A stretch of DNA of 64,000 nucleotides. It comes from Aureispira sp. CCB-E (GTDB taxonomy: Bacteria > Bacteroidota > Bacteroidia > Chitinophagales > Saprospiraceae). Under the pieces are notes generated by a model. The model was not told where the DNA came from. It saw only the letters and a list, made by a program, of their open reading frames with translations, and did no database searches. Positions 9,751 through 17,209 of the stretch are shown piece after piece (within the stretch, counting starts at the first letter, position 1; every line of letters begins with the position of its first letter). A program made the translations under genes and the position numbers. The stretch is taken from assembly GCF_031326345.1 (NCBI RefSeq), contig NZ_CP133671.1, forward strand, positions 1,922,001 through 1,986,000. The letters are read 5' to 3'.

Positions 9751-10227
9751 CTACAATTGGTAAATTACTTCAAATTCTTCACAAATAACCATCATATCCT
9801 CTTCTGGAATTTCTCCAAAAGAAGCTAAATCTTTGCTAAAGAAATCCCAGTGTGTTTTTTTCCAATAAGACAAGCTTTGATCGCCTTCTCCTTCTTTGAC
9901 AGCATAGTCTTCGGTAATCTCATCAAAAGGGACAATATTGACCTCTGTTGTACGAATAATGCATTGCGCTTCTCCGTCCCAATTGGTAATAATAGCCAAA
10001 TCCCCCTCTGATGGTACCGGCACTTGATAATGCAAGTAAGAAGCTAAAGCTCCAGAAGAAGCTGTTTTAAGACCCGCTTTAATCAACATAGCACAAGTAT
10101 CTGCATGCTCTTTATTAATTCCTAAATAAAAAGAATCAGGCATAGTGGTGTGGCTGTGCTCTTCTATATTGTCGGCTACAAAAGAAAACCAAAGAGCGGG
10201 AACGGATTTGTGTATCTGATCTGTCAT
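9751..10227 (-). CDS. ASCH domain protein
   Basis: 158 residues. The central GLKTASSGAL and the closing EGEGDQSLSYWKKTH...EEFEVIYQL are hallmarks of the ASCH fold (PUA-like RNA-binding superfamily; E. coli YqfB, an N4-acetylcytidine amidohydrolase, is a relative). By family it is a small RNA or nucleoside binding or hydrolysing protein; the exact substrate is not evident. Convergent with the DEAD-box helicase gene; ATG start. Confidence 0.82.
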   Translation of the reverse strand: MTDQIHKSVPALWFSFVADNIEEHSHTTMPDSFYLGINKEHADTCAMLIKAGLKTASSGALASYLHYQVPVPSEGDLAIITNWDGEAQCIIRTTEVNIVPFDEITEDYAVKEGEGDQSLSYWKKTHWDFFSKDLASFGEIPEEDMMVICEEFEVIYQL

Positions 10228-10339
10228 GTTAGTATCTAAATAAAATAGTTTTTGAACGCCTCATGGAGAGTCGCTCAAAAGAATAATGTTTAACAGTATT
10301 ACTTACTTTGATTGTTAGTAAACTAGGTTTGTTATCAAT

Positions 10340-11137
10340 TTATTTCATCGTACCATTCAAAATGGCTTTAGCAATATTTTTTACTTGAGCAGGAAAATCC
10401 TTGCTAATAATCCACTTTAGAGTTTGGGGATTTTTATAAGCTTCTTGCCCTTTGTTGGTTCCAAAGTTAAAAATAATAATGCCTTCGGAATTTCTACTAA
10501 AACGACCTGTAAAATCTACGTTTCTGTTATCTGAAATAAAATCGTGAATGGCTTGCATGTCATTTTTAATAGGCGCAGCAATAACATTATCATCATTATC
10601 TACATAATCGACACCTTCATAGCGTTGAATTTGTCCCCAAAAAACATCTGCTGTTGCTTTGGTATCTGCCATTGCATCGTGAGCATCTTCTAATTCTTTG
10701 CCACAATAAAACTTAAGAGCAGCTTTTAGCGTTCTTGGTTCCATTTTATAAAAAATCTGCATGGCGTCAATTAGACGGCGACCTTTCATAGAAAACTCCA
10801 TTCCAACACGACCAAATTCTTCTATCAGCATTGGGATATCAAAACGTTTGGAATTGTATCCAGCCAAATCCGCATGTTCTAAGAATTCCATTAGTTCGAC
10901 TGCATATTCTTTGAACGTAGGTTTGTTGCGAACCATATCAATCGTAATTCCATGCACTTTAAATGCGTCAGGTTTGATAGGATACTGAGGGTTCATTAAG
11001 ATGTTTTTTTCAATTGGTGTGCCACCATCTTTGGGATACTTAATCATTGCAATTTGCATGATTCTGTCTCTCACTACATCTGCACCTGTAGCTTCTATAT
11101 CGAAAAAGACTAAGTCTCTATCTAGATTAAAATTCAT
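10340..11137 (-). CDS. DnaQ-like 3'-5' exonuclease (DEDD superfamily)
   Basis: 265 residues. Exo I FFDIEATG (about residues 11-18, catalytic Asp and Glu), Exo II AGYNSKRFDIPML and Exo III DAHDAMADTKAT are all present, so the DEDDh nuclease core is intact in the first 180 residues. The C-terminal 80 residues resemble the tail found in Bacteroidota DNA polymerase III epsilon-like exonucleases. Probably acts on single-stranded DNA or RNA. Single gene, ATG start. Confidence 0.88.
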   Translation of the reverse strand: MNFNLDRDLVFFDIEATGADVVRDRIMQIAMIKYPKDGGTPIEKNILMNPQYPIKPDAFKVHGITIDMVRNKPTFKEYAVELMEFLEHADLAGYNSKRFDIPMLIEEFGRVGMEFSMKGRRLIDAMQIFYKMEPRTLKAALKFYCGKELEDAHDAMADTKATADVFWGQIQRYEGVDYVDNDDNVIAAPIKNDMQAIHDFISDNRNVDFTGRFSRNSEGIIIFNFGTNKGQEAYKNPQTLKWIISKDFPAQVKNIAKAILNGTMK

Positions 11138-11162
11138 AATTAGTTTTATTTAAATTAGTAAC

Positions 11163-11175
11163 CAACGGAGTATTA
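11163..11175 (-). repeat. MITE-family end fragment
   Basis: CAACGGAGTATTA equals one terminal repeat of the MITE-like family (compare 49911-49923). No partner end is visible nearby. Confidence 0.45.
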
Positions 11176-11260
11176 TATAGTAAACAACATGAAGAGATAC
11201 AACATACTTATATCCATTACCTGTTGAGCGGCTTGTTTATCTTATAAAATATCTCTAAGA

Positions 11261-14218
11261 TTACTTTCTTCTTAAAAATAGTAGGGAAATTATCAACAAA
11301 GATAAAGTCAAGCCGCAAATGTACCATATTTTTCGATAAAATGGGCGACCTATATCCAATCTATTGGTGTTTCCAATCAAAATATACCCTGACCAAAAGT
11401 AAGGATGAGCACCAAAAGCAGACGCTTGTGTTAGATAAGTTTGCTTGGCATATTGCAATGCTTGATTTTTAGGCATGGTTTGCAAGTTTTGATAAAATTT
11501 TTGAATGACTTGGCTACTGGATTGATCGTTAATCTGCCAAAGCGTAGTTAAAATACTAGGCACCCCTGCATACATGAAATCCCTAGCCAAGCTCATAATG
11601 CCTTCTCCCTCTTGCCAATACCCAATAGCTGTTTGACAAGCTGATAAAACTACAAAATCTGCATGCAAGGGCAATTGCATGATTTCATGAGGATACAGTG
11701 CCATAGCGTTGCTATCCGCTGTTGTTGCTGCAAAAAACAATTTTGCTTGTTGCAACTCGTGGTTATCAGCATAAGCATGAGAGGCTAGATGTAAAACACC
11801 AAAACGATTGCTTTGTTTTTGAAAGTTTTTTTTAGAGGCATTTTGATGATAATAATAGGTGCCTAAGAATTGCTGTTCCAAAAATTCGACTTCTTGAACA
11901 TTCGCTTTAAGGGAAGCCAATTTAAAATGACGGTTGTAACTTGGGGCGAAACCAAGCACTTGACAATTTTTCTGATTGGTATGTTTGTATTGTTGATAAT
12001 AGTAAGAAGTAGCAGAGTAGGCGTAACTAATGATGTGTTGATGCAATGCATACTTTAATTGATGGTAACCATTGGCATTAGGAGAAAAGCGAGTCGTTAA
12101 GGTTTCAAAAGGAATATAATTTAATTGCCCATCGGGAATAATTAGCAACTCTTTGGTACAGAGGGGAGGAATTAGCGTTTGATAAAGCATAAAAGCTGCT
12201 TGATCAAATTGTTGGCAAGAATGAGCTAGTTTTAGTTTGCTTTCTTCTAGGGCAAGTAAATATTTAGAAAATTGATCAATGTCTTTTTTGAGATCTAGAT
12301 CAACTTGCTGTAATTGAACTTGCCGTGATTGGATATTTAAAATATAAATGTAGTGTTCGCCGTAGAAATAATTGATCACGGTTTGATTGTCCGAAAGTTT
12401 TGCTTGTAGCAAACTTAATTGAATTGGGCGATGGTGTTGAAATTGCTGCTCTTGTTGATTACTGATCTGTTCATACGTTCTGTGCGCTTTAAATAATTGT
12501 TCTTGGAGTTGGATGGCTAATGATGTGTTTTGATCTTGTTCTGCCTTTTTCCATTTTTGCTCCAAAAGATGAATTTGTGCCAATGCCTGCTCTTGCTGTT
12601 GATAATTACTGTTGGTATGATTGTTTTGCCAGTAATTCTGCTTAATCTGTATGGATAATAAGACAGCTTTATTGTATTCCATCAATTCAAAAGCTTTGTT
12701 CAAATAAGCAGCATTTGGTTGCCGTTGGTACAACTGATAACAGAGCTCAATTCCCCTTTCGCAAACTTTTCTAAGTTGCTGAATTAGGTTTTGTTTATCA
12801 GTTAAGTAACGAACATTACTCTGAGTTAAAGCAATGATGTGCGGAATTTTGTCTAGGAGCAAAAAAGCATTTTGCTGCTCTTTGGGGGCTAAATCAAGAC
12901 TAATATGCAATTGATTTTCAATGATGCCTAATAAAAGTAATCGATCCAAAGGGTGCTCTTTCAAGAGATTACATTGATAGGCTTTTTGGGTATAATAATT
13001 AGCCTTAACCAACATTTTTTGAGCTTGAAAAAGATAAGCCATGTCTAGGTACATTTTGGCTAAGTCAGGATGCTTGGTTCCAAAATGCTTTTCTTGTAAT
13101 GTTGTAATTTTTTTTAGAATTCGTTCCGATTCTTGATAAGATTCTTGCTGACGATATAATTTAGCTAGTCGCCAAAGAGGCGCGATATTTTTAGGGTGTT
13201 CTGTCCCAAAGAGATGTTGGTAAATAGTAGCCGATTGATGCAAATGAGCAAACGCAGAATCCGTTTGTTCCAAACGCTGAAATGTTCCCCCAATATAGTT
13301 GTGAGATGAAGCGATAAGAGGGTGGAGTTTGGGATACGTTTTTTGTAAAATATGAAGGGTTTTATAATGATAACTTAATGCCTTTTGATAATTCCCTAAT
13401 TGATAGTAACAGTTGCCAATATTGGTATATGTAGTATGCAAAGACAGGTGTTGCTGGGAATGCATTTTTTGTCGAAGAACGGCAATTTTTTGATAATAGG
13501 CTAATGACTCAAGAATGGCATGTTGTTGAAATTTTAAGGCAGCTAAATTATTATATATTCGAGCCAACAATTCTTTGTCAATTTTCGACTCAAATTGATG
13601 ATAAAGTTGTTGGGTCAATAAAAATTTGTGTTGAGCTTCTTTGTATTGTCCTAGTTGAACATAAATACTGCCCAATAAAATGTGCAAATTAATCTCTGCA
13701 TCAATTTGTCGCTTGGGTGCACTTTGATAAGCTTTAATGGTGTTAAGTGCAAGTGTTGTTGCCGCAACATAATCTTCTTGCAAATAGTAGGTTTGTGCCA
13801 AAAAGCGATAAATGCTAAGGCTTTCTGTATGGTTTTTACCAAATACCTTGAGGCAAATATCCAACGCCTTTTTTCCCCATATCAATGCCTTGGAATAGGC
13901 GGCTAGTGTTCTGTGCAAACTGGCAATATTAAAATATACTTCAGCTAGCTTTTTTTGATTCTGAGTTCTTCTCTGAATATTGGCTTCTTTTTGTGCGGCA
14001 TCTAAAGCAGCAGTGTAATTGTGTTGTTTGGCTTGCAATCGTGTTAACTGTCGATAAATCTGTGCGGTGCTGTCAATGCTAATAGTGGGATTTTTTAAGT
14101 GTTGATACAAGTTAGATATAGCTTGGTTTTGCCCATAAGAGGAATTGGATGAAAATATCAAAATCAAGAGTAAGCACCCTCGCAGAAAGTGGCTTATTGG
14201 ATAGGATAGGAGGTTCAC
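11261..14218 (-). CDS. TPR-CHAT domain protein (caspase-like peptidase)
   Basis: 985 residues: signal peptide or N-terminal anchor, about ten tetratricopeptide repeats (about 40-440), a coiled-coil linker, a C-terminal CHAT domain and a final membrane helix (about 960-982) followed by basic RRK. The CHAT dyad is visible: His814 in LHLASHAY and Cys861 in VLSACQT, followed by GEGIMSLARDFMYAGVPS. CHAT proteins are caspase-HetF-like peptidases used in signalling and programmed death; TPRs bind partners. The membrane layout suggests the catalytic domain is exported and tethered by its C-terminus. Starts at GTG, with no in-frame ATG nearby. No effector or substrate gene is adjacent. Confidence 0.88.
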   Translation of the reverse strand: MNLLSYPISHFLRGCLLLILIFSSNSSYGQNQAISNLYQHLKNPTISIDSTAQIYRQLTRLQAKQHNYTAALDAAQKEANIQRRTQNQKKLAEVYFNIASLHRTLAAYSKALIWGKKALDICLKVFGKNHTESLSIYRFLAQTYYLQEDYVAATTLALNTIKAYQSAPKRQIDAEINLHILLGSIYVQLGQYKEAQHKFLLTQQLYHQFESKIDKELLARIYNNLAALKFQQHAILESLAYYQKIAVLRQKMHSQQHLSLHTTYTNIGNCYYQLGNYQKALSYHYKTLHILQKTYPKLHPLIASSHNYIGGTFQRLEQTDSAFAHLHQSATIYQHLFGTEHPKNIAPLWRLAKLYRQQESYQESERILKKITTLQEKHFGTKHPDLAKMYLDMAYLFQAQKMLVKANYYTQKAYQCNLLKEHPLDRLLLLGIIENQLHISLDLAPKEQQNAFLLLDKIPHIIALTQSNVRYLTDKQNLIQQLRKVCERGIELCYQLYQRQPNAAYLNKAFELMEYNKAVLLSIQIKQNYWQNNHTNSNYQQQEQALAQIHLLEQKWKKAEQDQNTSLAIQLQEQLFKAHRTYEQISNQQEQQFQHHRPIQLSLLQAKLSDNQTVINYFYGEHYIYILNIQSRQVQLQQVDLDLKKDIDQFSKYLLALEESKLKLAHSCQQFDQAAFMLYQTLIPPLCTKELLIIPDGQLNYIPFETLTTRFSPNANGYHQLKYALHQHIISYAYSATSYYYQQYKHTNQKNCQVLGFAPSYNRHFKLASLKANVQEVEFLEQQFLGTYYYHQNASKKNFQKQSNRFGVLHLASHAYADNHELQQAKLFFAATTADSNAMALYPHEIMQLPLHADFVVLSACQTAIGYWQEGEGIMSLARDFMYAGVPSILTTLWQINDQSSSQVIQKFYQNLQTMPKNQALQYAKQTYLTQASAFGAHPYFWSGYILIGNTNRLDIGRPFYRKIWYICGLTLSLLIISLLFLRRK

Positions 14219-14733
14219 AATATACTTTTAAAAAGTAATATTTACTTTAGTGAATAGGTTTGGTTAAAAGAGGGGCAATACTGTGTTGAGCAAGGAAAAA
14301 GAATTGAATTCAAAAAAAACATCAACTCTTCTCATCGTTAACCGAATAAGCAACAAGGATTTTATGTCAACAGAATCAGTATTTTTTGCACCGTACCCAT
14401 TAAATATATATAACACTACAATTTAAATAAAAAATATTGGATCGAAATAAAATTTTATTGAGAACTGTTTTTTATAAAAGAGAAATTGACAAAAATCTTC
14501 TTCATTGTATGGGTAAACGATTATATTTGTAAGTAATTCTGTCTAAATGAGTGTGGTTGTAAATGTTTTGTATCTACAAATTAAACAACTAATAAAAATA
14601 AATTTGCCAATGTAGAAGGTGAGTTATTCAAAGGCAAAGTAGTATAGAACAAGAAGTAATTCTTTATACTTTTTTATTAATAAGTAAGTGGCAGAAAAAA
14701 ATATAGCTAAAAATAGGCTTGTTTTTAGTGCTA

Positions 14734-14783
14734 ATCGAAGGGGAACAGTGCAGCTTTAGCGGGCTAAAGCAAGATGTTTCGAT
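14734..14783. repeat. nested palindrome, possible structured RNA
   Basis: Outer arms ATCGAA (14734-14739) and TTCGAT (14778-14783); inner arms GCTTTAGC (14753-14760) and GCTAAAGC (14763-14770) separated by GG. No T run follows, so a terminator is unlikely. Confidence 0.4.
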
Positions 14784-14935
14784 GAAGAGTAGCGCAAAAA
14801 GAAAGTTGTTTTTTATATAGTTTTTTCTGAACGATTACTTAACTAGTTGTTGCTCATGAAACAGAATCAAACAATATTTTGAAAGCCTTATTGGAACAAA
14901 CTTTCAAATGTATTTTTGAATTATCTATTAGTTGA

Positions 14936-15042
14936 GAGTTTATCTTTACAATAGTTTGTTGGAACCACACAGTCGCAATGAAGCTAACTAAAAGCAAAGC
15001 ACTCATGAGGTAATCAACAAACTACAATCTTTAGATAAACTC
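14936..15042. repeat. AATAGTTAGCTG-family palindromic element, diverged copy
   Basis: GAGTTTATCT (14936-14945) and AGATAAACTC (15033-15042) are inverted ends; just inside, AGTTTGTTG pairs with CAACAAACT. The interior shares AGCTAACTAAAAGCAAAGC with the element at 24052-24112. Confidence 0.6.
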
Positions 15043-15063
15043 GAATAAAATACTCTTTATAGC

Positions 15064-15288
15064 ATGTCTAGAAAACAATTTAAGGTTGCAGGTAGTACGC
15101 ATGAGAAAAAAATTACTAAAAAAGAGCGCCAACGCCTAGCCAAAGAACAACGTGCACAACTACCAAAAGAGGAAGTTGTTGTTACAGAAGAAGAAGAAGT
15201 GCAAATCAAGAACTTAGTACTTTACTCTGTCATTGGAATTGGTTTAGTTTTGGCTTTAATGTATTGGATTTTTATTTCTAATCAATAA
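15064..15288 (+). CDS. small single-pass membrane protein
   Basis: 74 residues, not recognised. The first 48 are highly charged (Lys/Arg/Glu-rich, with runs such as EEEEVQ) and probably cytoplasmic; residues about 50-70 form one hydrophobic helix (LVLYSVIGIGLVLALMYW). Clear ATG start, a strong terminator directly after, and a palindromic repeat just upstream. It is not in an operon with the following sigma factor because the terminator separates them. Confidence 0.7.
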   Translation: MSRKQFKVAGSTHEKKITKKERQRLAKEQRAQLPKEEVVVTEEEEVQIKNLVLYSVIGIGLVLALMYWIFISNQ

Positions 15289-15318
15289 AGAGAATAAAGT
15301 AACCTGTTTCATTTTTTA

Positions 15319-15362
15319 GCACAAGGTACACCTGACATTAAGGGTGTACCTTGTGCCTCTTT
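15319..15362 (+). terminator. Rho-independent terminator
   Basis: A 14-bp perfect stem GCACAAGGTACACC/GGTGTACCTTGTGC followed by CTCTTTT. It separates the small membrane gene from the ECF sigma gene. Confidence 0.8.
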
Positions 15363-15384
15363 TACCACACTTTATACTATCAAC

Positions 15385-15933
15385 GTGAGTCAACTTGTAC
15401 AAATTAATAGTCAACGCGAATTCCAAGAGATTTACCATCGACATTTTAATGGTTTGGCCAACTATGCCTATTCGGTTCTAAAAGATAAGGATGCGGCCAA
15501 AGATGTGGTTCAAGATGTCTTCTTGGATCTTTGGAATAAACGAGAAACACTATCTATCAAAACTTCTTTGGAAGCTTATTTGATTCGGGCTGTCAAATTT
15601 AAATCGATTGATTTTATTCGCAAGGATAAAACCAAACAACAATATGTTGCTAATATGACACCTTCTGGAGTGCCACAGACCGAGTCAGATGATGGAGACG
15701 AGCGCAATGAGGATCGCAAAAAGCAGTTGTCATATGCTATTGCTCAACTGCCAGCCAAGTGTCGACAAGTTTTTTTATTGAGCCGAGTGAACGGTTATAC
15801 CTACAAAGAAATTGCAGAAGAAATGGATATTTCTGCCAAAACAGTAGAAAACCAAATTTCTCGTGCCTTAAAACTGTTGCGTCAAAAGTTATCAGATCTA
15901 ATGATTTTGATATTTTTTTTAAATTTCTTATAA
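15385..15933 (+). CDS. ECF-type RNA polymerase sigma factor
   Basis: 182 residues. Region 2 (YSVLKDKDAAKDVVQDVFLDLWNKRE) recognises the -10, and region 4 (LPAKCRQVFLLSRVNGYTYKEIAEEMDISAKTVENQISRALKLLRQKL) the -35. The start is GTG at 15385 (reading SQLVQINSQREF); no ATG fits better. The FecR-type anti-sigma gene follows after 145 bases. This is the Bacteroidota ECF type usually paired with FecR and an outer-membrane transducer; no SusC-type transducer gene is nearby, so the signal input is unclear. Confidence 0.9.
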   Translation: MSQLVQINSQREFQEIYHRHFNGLANYAYSVLKDKDAAKDVVQDVFLDLWNKRETLSIKTSLEAYLIRAVKFKSIDFIRKDKTKQQYVANMTPSGVPQTESDDGDERNEDRKKQLSYAIAQLPAKCRQVFLLSRVNGYTYKEIAEEMDISAKTVENQISRALKLLRQKLSDLMILIFFLNFL

Positions 15934-16078
15934 ATCTTTAGGGGGAATGTTTTTTAGAAACGACTCTTCATTGAAAGAAATATCTAAAAATGTAGTAATT
16001 GACAAATTCTATGATCTGTTAACCGTGAAAAAGAAGATTTCTACTAGAAATCTTAAAGACATATAAATCGAAAATTAA

Positions 16079-17101
16079 ATGGAACATATTTACGCAATAT
16101 TACCTAAATACTTCAACAAGCAATCTACGGCTGAAGAAAATGCGCTTGTAGAACGTTGGAGAAAAGAGCATCCAGCTGAATTTAAAGAACATAAAGCCAT
16201 TTGGTCTTTAACAAAAAATGTAGAATATATTGAATTTGATTCTAAGGCATCTTGGAACGAATTACAGCCTTTGTTGAATGATTCGGCTTCCTCTACGGCA
16301 AAACCTGAAACCAAAGTGATCGGAATTGCTATGTGGAAAAAAATCGCAGTGGCAGCTGTATTTGTTCTTGTTTCTATTTTTGGAATCAATCAGTTTAACA
16401 ATCGCCAGGCAGAAGAAACCGATTTGTTTGCCAATATTAATGCTGAGTTTGACAATGGTTTGAGGGGAGTGCAGTTAACGGCAGAAGCAAGTGTCGTAGA
16501 AACTACTCTTAAAAATGGGGATAAAATTTGGTTGAATAAAGGTGCAGTAGTGGAGGATATGGGCGAAAAAGATGGTCAATATGCTGTTAAAGTTCGCAAA
16601 GGAGAAGCTTTTTTTGATGTAGATTCTAAAGGAAACGAAGCCCCTTCTTTCTTTGTCCATACACATAGTGCCAAAGTTGCAGTGGTTGGAACACAATTTA
16701 CAGTAACGAACAAAAAGAAAGAAACCATTATACGCGTTGTAGAAGGTGTTGTCGAAGTGATTGCTCCTGGAAGTAATATAGAAATTGAAGTGAATGCAGG
16801 CGAACAAGCGATTGTTTCTAGCAAAGGAAGTATTAAACGAATCAAGGAGTTTTCTCCAAATTTTTTAGCTTGGAAAACAGGTACATTTAAATTTGAAGCG
16901 ACTTCTATACAGAAAATTGCATTGTTGTTGCAAACGTTTTATGATGTAGAAATTGAAGTGGCAGAGGGAACTGAAGGAACGCCATCTGGAGAATTTCCTG
17001 TGATGGATGTAAACGATTTATTGGAGTCCTTGACATTAGCATCTGGCTTAAAATTAGAAGTCATAGAACCCAATAAAAAATATAAAATTTCTAATCAATA
17101 A
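16079..17101 (+). CDS. FecR-family anti-sigma factor
   Basis: 340 residues. Cytoplasmic N-terminal sigma-binding segment (1-80), one membrane helix (about 84-103, KKIAVAAVFVLVSIFGI), a periplasmic FecR domain (about 110-240, with KVRKGEAFFDV and VVGTQFTV) and a C-terminal domain of the DUF4974/secretin-like type (about 260-340, TFKFEATSIQKIALLLQTFYDVEIEV). Such proteins hold the ECF sigma factor until an outer-membrane receptor signals through the periplasm. Its neighbour at 15385-15933 is the expected partner. Confidence 0.9.
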   Translation: MEHIYAILPKYFNKQSTAEENALVERWRKEHPAEFKEHKAIWSLTKNVEYIEFDSKASWNELQPLLNDSASSTAKPETKVIGIAMWKKIAVAAVFVLVSIFGINQFNNRQAEETDLFANINAEFDNGLRGVQLTAEASVVETTLKNGDKIWLNKGAVVEDMGEKDGQYAVKVRKGEAFFDVDSKGNEAPSFFVHTHSAKVAVVGTQFTVTNKKKETIIRVVEGVVEVIAPGSNIEIEVNAGEQAIVSSKGSIKRIKEFSPNFLAWKTGTFKFEATSIQKIALLLQTFYDVEIEVAEGTEGTPSGEFPVMDVNDLLESLTLASGLKLEVIEPNKKYKISNQ

Positions 17102-17150
17102 TCTGCTTTATTGACGACAAGTTGTAAAGCATTGAACACAGCATCAAAAT

Positions 17151-17190
17151 AAAAAGCACTTTCCAGATTATTTGGGAAAGTGCTTTTTTA
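17151..17190. terminator. bidirectional terminator between fecR-like gene and valS
   Basis: AAAAAGCACTTTCC pairs with GGAAAGTGCTTTTT, with A and T runs at both ends. Confidence 0.85.
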
Positions 17191-17209
17191 TTTTAAAAAT
17201 TACTAAAGA

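Larger units (their letters stand above)
14219..15063. other. 845-bp intergenic region with two palindromic structures
   Basis: Lies between the divergent CHAT gene and a small membrane-protein gene. A nested palindrome sits at 14734-14783 and a diverged copy of the AATAGTTAGCTG repeat with longer arms at 14936-15042. No credible reading frame seen; the rest is AT-rich. Confidence 0.5.
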
